Below, piece by piece: positions 9,972 to 22,300 of a stretch of 64,000 bases of DNA. How positions within the stretch are numbered: the first letter of the stretch is position 1; each line of letters opens with the position of its first letter. The position numbers and the translations under genes are program-made. This stretch comes from Symbiodinium sp. CCMP2592 (Eukaryota > Sar > Dinophyceae > Suessiales > Symbiodiniaceae). The stretch spans positions 62,001 through 126,000 of the forward strand of contig CAJNDT010000503.1 in assembly GCA_905221615.1 (NCBI GenBank), written 5' to 3'. The notes beneath the pieces are model-generated. The model had not been told where the DNA came from. It saw only the letters and a program-made list of their open reading frames with translations, and made no database searches.

Positions 9972-11095
9972 ACGGCATTGGTGCTTTCGTTGCGAGGAAA
10001 AGGTTCTCAGGCGACCCGACGACATTTCTTCGCTGAGAACGGCCGATCCCTCGACCTACCGGACCTCCAGTGCACCGTCCCTGTCGATGCACAATACACC
10101 CACTTAGGTGGGGTACTGGACATGAATGCGAATGGCAAGGCAGAGTCGCGAAGACGACTGGCCTTAGCTCAGAGCTCCTATGACAGTGGGCGACGCCTGG
10201 TGTACCAGAACAAGATGCTCCCGCTCTCCACACGGGCTAAGCTTTTCGAAGTCTCGGTCCTGCCCAGCATCTTTAATTTATCACAGCTGGTGCCTCACGG
10301 TGAGGCCTGGGAACGTTTGGCCCTGGGTTACACGAGGATCGTGCGCAACCTCCTTGTGCCCCATGTCCCGGACGAAAAGCTTTTCCATGTTCCCTCCACC
10401 CTGATCCACCTGGCTACAGGATGTTGGCGTTTGGAGCTGCATGCCAGAAAAGCGCGCTTGAGCCTACTGGCGTCGCTTGTGGCAGCTGGCCCGGCGGCAC
10501 TTTGGGCCGCGCTCCAAGAAGAGCGAGAGTGGCTCCGCACAGTCCAAGATGACTTACGCCAACTACAGGCTGATCAGCCGCAATGGCCGCTGGTGCAGGC
10601 GGCACACTGGCCGCAATGGTGGCACCAGATCCGAGAGAGCCCCACTCGTTTTAAGCTTGGGGTCAAAAAGATGCTACGCCGACAGCATGAGCAGATGATG
10701 GCCAGCGAAACCCAGAGTGTTGCCCTCTGGAGTCTACACCGACAGGCTTCACTGCTCGGAACGGCCAGTGGACGACGAGAAGACCATTGGAGATGCCGTC
10801 TATGCCAATGTGGCTTCAAGAACAAGGCCAATCTCTCGGTCCACTACTTCAAGACACATGGACGTATGGCCCGCCATAGGCAATGTGTTGTCGGAACAGA
10901 CTGTGTGGCCTGTGGCGTCAGGTACCGGTCGCAGGCTCGTTTCCAGGCCCACTTGGCGAACTCACCGGCCTGCGTTGACCTACTGATCCGCCTTGGCCGT
11001 ACTACCTCGACCCCGTTGCCAGGGAGAGGCAGCAACCACTGGAGGAAGGCCGGCGCGAGCCAGTTTACCTGGCAGCCGGTGTCCTATGATGCGGG
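9972..11095 (+). pseudogene. Element 1 ORF2, RT thumb and zinc fingers
   Basis: This continues the frame of the endonuclease-RT part after the premature TAG. A TALVLSLRG segment directly follows, then HLGGVLDMNANGKAESRRR and the alpha-helical region typical of the segment after the LINE polymerase core. At about 10785-10860 a C2H2 finger is visible (CRLCQCGFKNKANLSVHYFK, then TH), followed at about 10885-10975 by a C-x2-C...H...C finger. Element 2 ORF4 has the same pair in the same place. The fingers probably bind element RNA or target DNA. Near 11095 the frame is lost; the C-terminal domain continues in another frame. Confidence 0.85.
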
Positions 11096-11554
11096 TTGGC
11101 GGATGCCACCTACATCGAGGGACGCGAGCTCCCGTGGGACTCAGAACCTCTTCAGGCCTACAAGCAGCTTTGTGACGCCCTCTCGGAAGGCGATCTGGGG
11201 AGGACCGTGTGGCAACTTCGTGAGACTGTTTGTGATGTTTTCGAACAATTTCCTCTTTATCGGGATGAAGAAGAGATGATTGTCGACCACCTCGCCCAGG
11301 AGACCGCGATTCTCAGGGCCGACGAACAGTTCAGCGGGGACTACCACAATGTGGATGCAGTTCTTCGTGAAAAAGATGCCCTCCTCCACTTCGCCCCGAG
11401 GACACACTCTGCACCGGACCACGGACTTGAGACTTTCAGAGAATTCGACCGACATGTTGGTACGTTTGACTGGACCTCGCTAGTTCAAGAATGCCAACGG
11501 CAGTGCGGGACCCGTGAGGGTACATGTGAAGCTCGATGTGGGATGGGAAGCTGA
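11096..11554 (+). pseudogene. Element 1 ORF2, C-terminal domain in shifted frame
   Basis: About 150 residues, rich in charged residues (GRELPWDSEPLQAYKQLCDA onward). The segment EPLQAYKQLCDALSEG resembles PVLQAYGPAQPTRAELLSALG after the fingers of element 2 ORF4, so this is the true continuation of the RT protein displaced by an indel near 11095. Its function is unknown. In element 2 the matching tail is shorter. Confidence 0.6.
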
Positions 11555-11590
11555 AGATCCTGCATTGAGCTGTGCCTGGGAATCTTCAGC
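11550..11590 (+). promoter_or_regulatory. 3' hairpin of element 1
   Basis: GCTGAAGAT (11550-11558) is perfectly complementary to ATCTTCAGC (11582-11590). A stem-loop at the start of the 3' UTR is a usual place for RT recognition of LINE RNA. That role is inferred. Confidence 0.5.
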
Positions 11591-11791
11591 CGCGCTAGTT
11601 CGACCGATCCTGCTAGTCCCGAGCCAAGTCAGGAAGGCGTGGACCCAAGTTCTCGAAGCCAGAACAGCGGTAATAAGCGCCCCTGACTCTTTTTGGTCTA
11701 GCCGAATGTCGGCGCTATTTAGAGCGCTGAGGGCCCCTCTGCAACTTTAATTAGCTCGCAGCGACGACCCCTGAAAGCACGGAAATGGAAA

Positions 11792-11802
11792 ATATATGTA
11801 TA

Positions 11803-11836
<34 letters not shown>

Positions 11837-11846
11837 CATATATATT
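11792..11846. repeat. (TA)n microsatellite at the 3' edge of element 1
   Basis: TA repeats with occasional TG/CA interruptions directly follow the element's 3' UTR. They mirror the (TA)n at 3210-3242, so they are either the split target or a tail copied during insertion. Confidence 0.9.
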
Positions 11847-14800
11847 GCAATACAGTACACCCCCCAAACCCTGTTTTAACGATTACAGCACATGAACTGG
11901 ATTATGAAACCTTGTGGAACCCTATGAAACCCTAGCTACCTCTTTACTAGATTGGGCCCGAAATATCCCTCGCACAAGTCTCGGCTAAGAGGGGTGACGA
12001 ACTCCTCCGCCTCAACTGTGCCAGATCCATCGGCATCGATCCTGGGGTCTTTCGTTGAGTGCTCAGAGTTGGGGGGTTTCCCCCCTCTCATAAGCCCCTC
12101 AAGCCCTAAACTCTAAACATGAACGTTCAAGTCTTTAGAGTTTCGGGTTAAGGGCTTTCAGGCCTCTGAGGGGCTCTATCGAGGGCTCCTCCAAGTTCCT
12201 TCAAGGGTTCTGTGAAGGGCTGAAGGAGGTGCTCTCTAAAGCTTTCTATAGTTCCACACAGGGTTTGCTACAAGCTATGAGGGATCTTTCCAGCATTGAG
12301 CTCAGTTTCTTTTGTGGGTGCAGATTTCAGGGCAGAGGGCTTGCGATGTAGGGTTTAACTAGGTTTTTGCCAGTGGGCTTGAAGAACTCCCAAGACTGTC
12401 TGAAACTGAAGCTCTATGTTAAGCCCGCCTTGTAAGTAAAATTGCATGTTCACTCAGCGCGACACACAAAAAATGAAATCTTCCCAGATTAGTCCCCAGA
12501 GTCATGTAGAAGAGCTGCTCCAGATCGACCTTCCGCTTCAGGTATACTTTGGGTGGTTGGGGATGGGGTTTTCCGATTTGAAACTAACAGGTATTCAAAG
12601 TTAGGTTCAGGGTTCAGGGTAGCCTAACCTCTACGTTCCTTCAGGACTCACCAGTCCGAAAGCTGACTTCGCCCACCTTCGCCGTTTGCTGCATTTCGGC
12701 ACTGTCGAAATCAGAGCCGGTCATTTCGTGGGTATGGGTTGAACAAACAGAACCATCCCGTGTGGGTACTGTTCTTCCCCATTGTTGGCCCAGAGAGGAG
12801 GCACTTTGTGCATCTTAGGGCCCGTACTGCCAATTCTGGGACGGGGTCCTCCGTTCCCACCAGCCTTGGAAGTGCACAGCCTAAACCGCTAAAGGCAATT
12901 CAGAGCAACCCAGAAATGAGGACTGGTCTTGAATTGAGCTAGGGTGGAGGCTTTAAATCCACTGGAACGGACCAGACAGTGTCCAGATCAGAGTCTCGCA
13001 GTTCAGTCTGCGAAGGGCGTTTGATGGGGCGTCTAGATACAGGTTACACACGTTTGGTTATTGAACAACGTATGCCTCATCGATGTCCATCACGCGCAGG
13101 CGGCTCTGCAGCTCGCGATCCTCTTGCAAATCTGCCGCAAAAACCCTCAAACCTGAAACCCGAGCCCATACACTCTTAAGCCCCTTGTTTTTTTGCAGCA
13201 GTCTAGCAGTGTCAGCCAGTGAGTATCTGAATAAACCCCGAAGCCCTAGAACCTAAAGCTTGAAGACCCCAAACCCTAAAACCCCAAACCCTGAGCACCA
13301 AATCGTTCTGCGGCTTGGACGGCGGTGTGGGCCCGTAGCCCTAAACCAATGTTACGAAGAAAATCTCAAAGTCTTGGGAAGGGAAGAGTGAGAAAGGATA
13401 AGGCTTGGAGTTTCAGCCAGTTGAATGCCGACAGCCTTCTTGGTAACAAACTGAACCTTGTAAACGGCTCATGGCCCTCCGGCTTGTGTTCCAACTGAAC
13501 CGTGCTTTTCAACAATGCTGCGTCCTTGCGCACCCCCTGGATCAGCTCAGACAAGGTAACCTTGGCTGAGGGGTTTGTCTCCCAAACGCCTTAAAGCCCA
13601 AGCTGCCTCCCAGGCCGTACCAAAAACCCAGAATTTCCATCCTTCTTCTGTGATCCTAAGCTCGCGGCCTACAGTTCACAGTTCTGACAACCACAGGCAG
13701 TCTCAAAACCATCCCCTGGTCATCCACAACGGGTTCGTCACGCTTTCAAGAGGGTTTGGGGATGAGACTAAGGAATCTATTGCTGTTGTAGCCCCTGGAT
13801 CAGAGAACTGACAGGTTTCGGGTTTAGGGGTCAGTTTAGGGTCTTCGATTTTGAAGATGCTTTCGCAGCGCTCTTTTCCACAGGACTGCGTAGGCTTACG
13901 GAGCCTTAAACCCGAAACTCCCAGCCCGAGAGCCCTTGCGACTTCTCTACCTCCCCTAAGAAGAGCCCAAGAGCCCCATCCTCGTCTTCATCTTCGCGTT
14001 CTATGCGTTCCTCAGCTCGCGTGGTTTGTGAGGTAGTCTAGGATGCAGGGCTCTGCTTTCGGGCCTGGGATTCAGAGTTCAGGATTTACGTTTTGCGGTT
14101 TGGGTTGCGGCTTGAAGGGCTAAAGCTCTGCCGACGATGCTGGCGGCGATTGTGGCTAGAATCTGCTACACCGTGCAGTCATGATGACAACGCTCAAAAC
14201 CATCACTCAAGAACCCTCCAACCCTTCAAGAAATCCCCAAACTCCCAAGTCGGAACAAGTGTCGGAATGGGCTGTCCGAAAGGAATAAGTGATGGGCCGA
14301 GGGTCGATAGCTGGGGACGGGCTGATCGTGTTGATTCTGCCCTATACTGTCAAAACCCGCCATTCACCTTCTTTTGGAAGCTTTTGCCGGGGTGCGAACA
14401 TCTTGAGAAGCTGCTTCTTGTCGTCTTCGTGTGTGAACTCCAGCTCCTGCTGCACAAGCGCACACAAACGAATCCTAACGGTCTCTCAACTTGAACATTC
14501 GCATCTGATATAGCTTGGTACGGTTTCGACACGGTTTGTAGACTTTTGTGGCACTGTCGAGCTCCTCACAAGCCCTGGGTGCGAGGCTCTGACTTGTCGC
14601 ATTGAAGGATAGCCCTTGAATACCAAAACCCTCAAGTACCGGACCTGCCTCAGCCAGATTCATCATGTCTCGGTCCTTAAGAGCTTTCTTTTGTAGAGCT
14701 TTTAGGATCATGCGGTGGGCCGGTGGGCGTGAGTTGTTGGAGACGGGGACGTGTTCTCCGGGATCGGTTTACCTTGAGAGCGAAGGCTCAGAAATGGCTG

Positions 14801-16879
14801 CATGCGTCCAGTTCAGGCCGCCAGGAGGGCACTGCCTTACTGCTGAGACATCTAGTCTAAGCTGGGCAGAGTGCTCACAATAGTTAAACGCAAGAAAATA
14901 TGTACAGCAGGCTTTCCGCGCATGTATCTATGGCAGCCTACAGTCATATTTCGAAACGCCTTGACTATCTGTCAAGAGCCGGACTTCCAGATCTGCAAAA
15001 CAACCCGAAGGCCCAGTTGTTCGGTTCATCAAAACCTTCAAACCCAGACTCTACTCGTCAACAAAACCTACAGCGCAAACCCGATCATTCTGCTTTCAAA
15101 GAGAAGACCGCTGGCATGAGTAGAACAGCCTGCAGGGTCAGATTATCGCGTGCGACGGAGTCAGATGTGCGTGTTGATAATTTGGGCCGTGTGTTGGCAT
15201 GAGGCCCTATGCACTTAATCTCTGGCATGGTTGTGAACGAGAGTCTTGATACATTTACAGGCCGTACGATTCCCTTCATGGACGCTTGGCACAGTGCAAG
15301 AGCACGAAGGCACATGCTCCCACAAGCCCTATTGACAAATCTTGTTTTAGGGAAGCCAGCGCAGCGCTCGTGTACCCTAAACCCTGAATCCACAAGCACC
15401 CGATGCCGAAACGGCCCTGAAGCCGTAGAATCCTATCAACCGACCTATTTGAGGCCAAAGAACTCGTGTTTCCGCGAAGGTATCCACGACCACCTGCGCT
15501 GGCTCGCCAGGATAGGTCTTAAGCTCCGGGCCTTTAGGCCTTTGGGAGGGGCTTGGGGAGGCTTACAGACCTCAGGGCTGAGGATTTCATGTCGGAGACG
15601 TGTGGCTCAAATCGTGACGCCCAGGCTGAAGCAATTCAGCACCTAGAGTAGAGCCTCTTCGATGCTTCACGGTTCAGACTGAGAGTTGTTGTTCAGCCAA
15701 CAGCAATTCTTAAGCACAAACTCAAAGCCCTGCAAACCGAAGCGCTACTAGACCCATCCAGCTGGTGGGGCTGAATGGCATGGCCACGAAACTGCAAACC
15801 TCAGCCGCCTCAACCTCTAATCCCCTTCAACCCCAAGCCCAAACACTTCAATCCCTTAAGCCCAAATTGGAAACCTGGCAATTGGGCCGAAGTCTATGGT
15901 CACCATATATGGGGCTTTGCCATGTTATCAAGCTAGATGCTAACGCAACTCCCCTAAAGCCTCACCCAGAAACCTCAAGCGCCAACCCTTGCTGCTCCAC
16001 ACTACTGACTCTAAACCCAAACCTCCCGAAAATCCCCTGCCGTAGTTTCGATCCCCCTCGTGCCCACTGGAAAGGCTCTGCCTCTGAGGCCTCTAATCAT
16101 AAGGGGACCTGAGCACCCCCAAAAACTCCTAAATTCTTAAAGGTATAAGCTTGAGAGCAGAGGTTTTGTGGGTGCCGTGTTGTGGAAACGATGATTTTGG
16201 GGTTTAGGCCGCCTACTGTTTGGGTTTACTACGCTCTTTACTGGAACAGCCAGTCTCGCAATTTGAGGCCCAACTTCCGCTCTGCTCCATTACGGTTAGG
16301 GTTTAGGGCATTCATTGAGCGAGCCAAAGAGGCATCAGCAAATCAAGTTGATGACTGATGACGATATAACCCCTTCAAAGAGGCCACTGAGCAATTGCAA
16401 CCCAGCAGCTACCACAACGAGGTTTAGCACTCCGAAGACCTCTGTAGGCTCGAGGTTCTAGAGATTGATGTTGTCAGGGTTCTGGAGCTGTTGCACAGAG
16501 AGCGGTTGCATACTGGTCCTACTGGGGTTCTCGTTCCATACCGATGTCGATAAGGGTTCTACAAAGGTTCGGTAGTGAGGATCTTGTAAGGGTCCTGTGA
16601 GGAGTTTGTGGTCTCTTTGATGTGCCGGTTTAGAATTCAGAACAGAGAACATTAATTCCACGGCTCAGGGTACAGGCTAGCTGCTTCGATGTTGGAGTCT
16701 CTGGGGTTTAGCGTTACACCGGGTTGCGAAGCTCTGATTTTCAGGGCACACGAACCAGTGCCACATTCTGCGTGCTTCGTAGTGCTTAAGAGCTGGTTGC
16801 TGCATTGAAGACTAAGTGTTTCTGAGGCCTTGCACATGGCCTCGGGCCTCGGCAGATACCATCTCTGTCTGGAGTTTCA
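11847..16879. other. Gene-free region
   Basis: Open frames are short, without codon bias and unlike known proteins. Telomere-like units recur (for example near 12105-12120, 12600-12630, 13265-13300, 15375-15390 and 16295-16310), mixed with ordinary sequence. No RNA gene or transposon was recognised. Confidence 0.55.
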
Positions 16880-17110
16880 GGTTTAGTCACCACCACCACG
16901 AACACGACTGCCATGAAGACAACGACGACGACATGGACTGCGGACTGCTAGTAAGGACTGCCACTAAGGACAACTACTGGGGAGTGCAACTGAGGACTAC
17001 TACTCAGCACTGCTACGACGGCTGTTGCTGCTGCTACCGTTCAACTACTCCTATCCGCCCCCTCCTGCTGCTGCTCCTTTTTCAGTACTGACGCATAGTC
17101 GTTCGTCTAC
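16880..17110. repeat. Imperfect triplet-rich (ACT/ACG/CTG) tract
   Basis: Imperfect trinucleotide runs such as ACGACGACG, ACTACTACT and TGCTGCTGCT alternate for about 230 bases. The 91-codon open frame across it follows from the triplet composition. A similar tract is at 55556-55652. Confidence 0.65.
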
Positions 17111-19189
17111 TGCTGCTGATGTGGTGCTGCTACTGCTCACACCAGTATAGCACTGCTCTTACAATTGTTTCTGCTATTACTGAAGACTACTTCGTCGCTA
17201 TTTTATAAGCTACTCCCCTGTCAGCTAAAGTTAAAGTTGGGCTACTTTCGCGTCCTGCAGCTTCCGGGAGCCGAAGACCCTCATCATGCCGACCCAATCC
17301 CTTGGCAGCCTTGGCCTCATATCTCCAAGCAACCCTAAACTCGAAGCTTACAACATGAGCAGCCGAGGAGCCAAAGTTAGGAGGGATCCACAGAAGATGA
17401 TGGCTGTCAAAGGCGCGGCCTGCAGACGAAGAGAAGGATGGCTTCTTGACTGGTTCACAGTAGAAGCTCCCCTGAAACGTGGACAAGAAACCGATCGAAC
17501 TCCATCCTACAATCTTATGCTCTACTCTTCGTGATGGTGCCGCGTCTTGGTTTTCAGGGCCATGAGTAGCTCAACAGCACCGTCTTTGAAGACCTCGAAT
17601 AGGTTTACTTTTTTTTATCATGGCTCAGGGTTCGATCTTCAGGGTTTTGGAGACTTAGCCGGAACCCTGGATACCGAGGCCTATAGCAATGAACGAGGCC
17701 GACAACAGCATGGCACCACCTCAATGATGGGAACCGCGATGGTGCCCCAGCTGTCGCCGGCAATGACAGTTTTGAACCTCAGGCGCAAAAGGGACCAGGC
17801 TTCAGGAAAGTTACGGCTTCAAACTTGGGATGTCAACAGCACAGGTAGGGTCTAAGGGTTTCATCAACAGCGCTTGAGGCCTGGGTCGAACCGTTTCTCG
17901 TTCGGACATTTAGGGTTCAAGGTGCTTGAGGTTCGTGAGTGAAATGCCCGCAGTTTTAGACGTTTGGGCTTGGGTGCAATGACCTTGGTGGCCATAACTT
18001 CCAATTTCTACTTTGGGTTTTCACGCGCTGCTCACTCTTGGAGAAACTCGCTCGTAATCGTAACCTACGTCAATTACTGCATCTTTAGAACTTGAGTTCG
18101 GCGGCAAAAGACACCGAATCCCCAACCAGAACTACGGTTGAACGAACATCTAGATCTAGGCAAGCCGTGCCTTGTTGAAAACCCTAAACCCGAACTCCTA
18201 AACCCTTTTGCATCCAGGCCTCCTGTGGTGTTGCCGGACCCTGAATCCTGAACCCTACAACCCAATACGCAGCCGAGGTGCAGCAGGAGGTTTGCTTCCA
18301 TGATCGACCCAGTGGCTTTCGAGCACTGCGTACAAGCTGCATCAGTAAGACCTTGCATGCGGCCAGGACTGGGTGGGTTTGAGGGTCTGGGGCAATGCAG
18401 GAGCCTGAATAGAATAGGGCTTTGAGGATTCCCTATTATAAATATACTCTAGTATAACCCCAAAACCCTGTTCAAATTCAGGCCCCTACGCTAGGGTTCT
18501 TAAAATTGGATACTGTTTTTGCGGGCCTCTGTATTTTTAGCATGGGTGCCGTGTTTTCTGACACTCCAACAGTGAAGCTTCTGAGGGCTGAGGGTCAGGT
18601 CCAGGGTCTCGGTTGCAGAGAGAGGAGGCGTCTTGAATTGTCCACATCTGCATTCCGCCATGACGCTAAGCATAATTCAGACCTTGCATGTCCATGGCAG
18701 TTCTGGGCCAATGATTAACATGATCCATCCACCTTGACAGTTTGCGGTTGAAATATCCGAGGCTTGGGGTTTGAGGGCGTGGATCTATCTCAACCGTCGC
18801 AAACCTGATCAAAATCAAGCCAGCGCCACAACGCCGCATCACAAAGTCCCAAGCCCTGGAGGCAAAACACCGATCACGATCGTAGCGAGTGGCAACAGAG
18901 GGGATTCACAAGCTCCACCAAAAGCATCCTCAGCTCACACAGCATATGCTCCCGGCTGCAATTGCTCAAGTCCACCAGAGCAAATGGCATAGGGGCAGAA
19001 ATGCAGGAGTTCACTATCCCAGTGCCGCCACTTTCATCAACACCCAGGCCGGTTCTACCATGCCGATTGTTGGTTCTGCTTCCCGACATCGCTGATCGCA
19101 CCTACGGTCCCGGGGCTAGAGGACGTGGGTTTCGGATTGTGTAAAGCAAGGCAATGCCTGCAACTCAAAGGGTTTAGGGTTTAGGGTTT
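17111..19189. other. Gene-free region left of element 3
   Basis: No supported gene. It holds a short inverted-repeat element at 18412-18473 and telomere-like tracts near 18180-18260 and at 19166-19190. The latter lies just beyond the 3' end of element 3. Confidence 0.55.
18412..18473. repeat. Short palindromic (MITE-like) element, GAAYAGGGTTTTGGGG family
   Basis: GAATAGGGCTTTGAGG at the left end and, inverted, GAACAGGGTTTTGGGG at the right end enclose an AT-rich core of about 62 bases in total. The same end motif occurs at 52697, 55155 and 55767, so this is a dispersed family of small inverted-repeat elements. Confidence 0.6.
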
Positions 19190-19247
19190 AGAGCCCTTTT
19201 GCAACTGGCTTGCAACGTCACGCCAGGACAGCTGACTCGTGCCGCGC

Positions 19248-19395
19248 TGTACTCGTGACAGCGAGAACCCCCGAGCGCTGCAAGGGAATGGTCGAGACAG
19301 GAGGAACTGAACTGAAGAATGTGAGTATCAGGCTTGGAATGTTGATGTTCGAGGTCAGCAGTGCGCCCGCAGACAATGTACTCATGACAGCGACA
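19248..19395. repeat. Two-copy repeat across the 3' end of element 3
   Basis: GTACTC(G/A)TGACAGCGA occurs at about 19248 and 19379, 131 bases apart, with weaker similarity continuing. One copy overlaps the end of ORF2 and the other lies in the 3' UTR, suggesting a local duplication. Confidence 0.5.
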
Positions 19396-22300
19396 GCAGA
19401 CGAGCAGCGACACAATGTGAGATACTGGTGTAGATCGTGACAAATTGGAAAACTCGGAAGGCATCATCATGAATGCGCTGCAGCTCCGGAAAGTACGCTT
19501 GCATATCTTCTTCGACCAGATGTACTTCCAGCAGAAGACCTCTAAACTCCAGTTGCAACCAACACAACCAAGTATGAAAGATCGCAGTCAGTGAGCCGGA
19601 ACGTTTGAAGACTTGCATCCCTTCAGTCTGGTCCAGCCACACAAAGGAAATCTCTTGGGCAACAATCCTGAGATAAACCCCCAAGCGCCAAGGGACGTGA
19701 ACCCTGAAAATATCCCGCCACTTAGGTGAGCAATCAGCATGGACGAACGGATGCATGCAAGCGTAGACGTCTTGAAGCCCCTGCCAGGAACCCATCCAGG
19801 CATCTCGGTCATCGGCCCGTGCTTGTAAGTCTGCTGCATTCAGTCCTAGTTCCGTCTTCCCCCATCTATGCAGATGCGAAAACGGGCCGGGGGAATGCTG
19901 CCGCGTGTCGGACACCATCAACATATCCTGCTTAGGAACATATGCGTTAGGTTTTCGCAGCAAGTGACCTAGATAGCACCAGCGACGCCGCGCCCATATG
20001 ACGCACCACTGCCTGGCAGGAAAATGGTTCATCATCACGAGCACTGTTCGTCGGCGTAGCCGGTGAAGCCAGTGCGCCGCCGCAGGTCTTACATCGGCAG
20101 GAATGAACAACCCCAACATCAGTACCAAAAAAGTGGTTTGCAATGCACGAATCTTCTGCTGATAACGGACTATCGGCTCCATGAGGGGACTGTACCAAAA
20201 CCATGTAGCTCCAATGTACTGGTTGCACATATGCAGTGTGGTTTGTACACTAGACCAATGACCTCTGCGGAAGCACTGCTTGAGGCTTTCATAGGCTAGA
20301 TGGGTGGCTTTGCCAGCGGCTTCAACCAACACTGCGGTAGTGTCGGCATAGCCGGTTCCAGTAGCCATTGCACCTGGAGCAAAGTGCGTGAGAGGCTTCT
20401 TGAGGTAGGTGCAGCTTGTCTTCCACGGAATCGACTGAAGCAGGCTGTCGCTGGGCAGGTGGAGCCCCCGTCCCTCTGTAAGCACAGTCTCATGTGACAT
20501 GAGACTCGTTTTGGTGAGGTTTAGGTGAAGTCCCATATCCGCTAGAACCTGCTGGAGCTGACTACTCAACCGAACTGCTTGGGCCCAGTCCGCAAATGCC
20601 ACCAAGAGATCGTCCATGAAGAGGAGCGAAAAGGAAGGGTGTTTACAGAGTTCGCCGGAGGTTCGCCAGGACCGTTCTAGTCTCTCCAGCGCTAGGCCTA
20701 GAACATAGGAGAACAAAATGGCGCTATGGGAACCTCCCTGTTGCACTCCGGAAGTCTGTGGGATGGTCCAAGAGCGGTCCTGCCAGAAGAAGTGGAGCTC
20801 AGGCTCCAACAGCAGTCTCAGCAGCTGGAGGGACTCGTGCCCTTTGTCTGAAGCGCACTCCGCTTGAAGGAAGGATGCTATGGTAGAAGGGCGGAGCGAA
20901 TCGAAGGCGGCAGCTATATCACAGCTTAAATATATACTGTAATTGCGTTCTTTCGAATCGCGAGTGACTCGACTCTGAGCCGCAAGAAGCGCGTCCGCCA
21001 CTTGACATCCACGAATACCGCCCATTTGGACAGAGGGCAGCTGCCAGGAAGGAGTCAGTCTGCAAATCAACAGCCACGCAAATAACTTGTGAAGACATTC
21101 CAACAGGTTAATCGGGCGGTAATCAGCAGGTCGGAGGATCTCTTGTACTTTAGGAAGTAGCGCCACCTGGGCTGCCATCAATCCTTTGGGGAGGGACTGC
21201 GTGCGCAAAAGAGCGTTGAGGTGCTGCATGAGCATGGGGCGGCCATCAGGAGTATTCCACAGAGCGACGATGAACTCATTACTGATTCCTGATGGCCCCG
21301 AAGTTTTGAAAGGCTTCAATCTGTCGACGGCTTGCGCCACCTCCGCTTCGGTGAAGTCCGGGCTGGGTGAAGCTTGGGCTCTTTCAGTAAAGGTGAGCAA
21401 TGCCTGATCCACTACCTGCTGCTCGTCTGGTGAAGTGCCCGGGGAAAAAAGCTGGGTGTAGTGCTTCTTGAGGGCCTCGGCAGCCTGATGGGTTCCGCCG
21501 TGCTGCTTGGTGTAGCTGTGCGTACTGCCTTTAGGGGGTCGGAAACGTTGCTTAAGGTATTTTATAGCATCATGATCACCAGATTGACTTCTTTCGTGTA
21601 GTTGTTGTAACCATGCTGACTTCTGAGAATATCGCAACGCAATAATGTGTCTCGTGAGGGTGGCCTTCTCGCTGTCATCCGTGGACATTCTTCGTGCTAA
21701 GCAGAGTTGCTTCAGGGCAGAGTTGTCGTGGTACTTCAGTGAGGGCTTCGGGGCAGAAGTTTGGGTGGACAAGGTCTGTAGTGCTTCCCATTGGTCACCG
21801 ACGTTCTGTCCAGCGAAGGTGGGTGCTACGTCGCGCAGGGCCGATGCCAGCTGTCCGGTATCGACCGTCCAGCGCTTGCATCTGCTGCGCCTCAAGCGGC
21901 GTCTTTTGCCCCCAGTGACATGGGAGGGAGCATGCGGGTCACGCAGAGCCGTGAAAATAGAGATGCAACAGTGATCGCTCCCAAGTTCTCTATGGGTTTC
22001 GGGATGGGCTTTTAGCTCAAAGGATCCTTGTTCGGGAAGGAGAAGATCAAGAAACTGCTTGCTGCAACACACATAGTCGAGCTCTGCGGACGTCCAGGTC
22101 CCGAAACGAGTGGGGCATCCAGTTTTCAGGACTTTCCCTCGTCTCGTGGTGATGGCTGCTTCGAGTGCAACTGCTCGCTCTGTGCCGGGTGCACAGTTGA
22201 GGTCTCCGAGCAAAATGATGGGAACATGCTTGTAGTCTATAAATAGTTGAACCAGATCCCTAAGGGATTCGTGAAAGGTCTCATCATCATTATCCGAATG

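Larger units (their letters stand above)
3243..11791 (+). mobile_element. LINE-like retrotransposon, element 1 (decayed, near full length)
   Basis: A non-LTR retrotransposon of about 8.5 kb. In order it encodes a coiled-coil ORF1, then a second frame with membrane segments, one ~320-residue module of unknown function, an acidic Ser/Asp linker, RNase H, AP-type endonuclease, reverse transcriptase with a WADD catalytic box, two Cys/His zinc fingers and a C-terminal domain. The 5' end is fixed by 16 bases identical to the start of element 2. Several frameshifts (near 5447, 5690, 6000, 6370, 6910 and 11095) and an in-frame TAG at 9969 mean this copy cannot make the second protein. The 3' end runs into (TA)n. 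No LTRs were seen. Confidence 0.9.
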
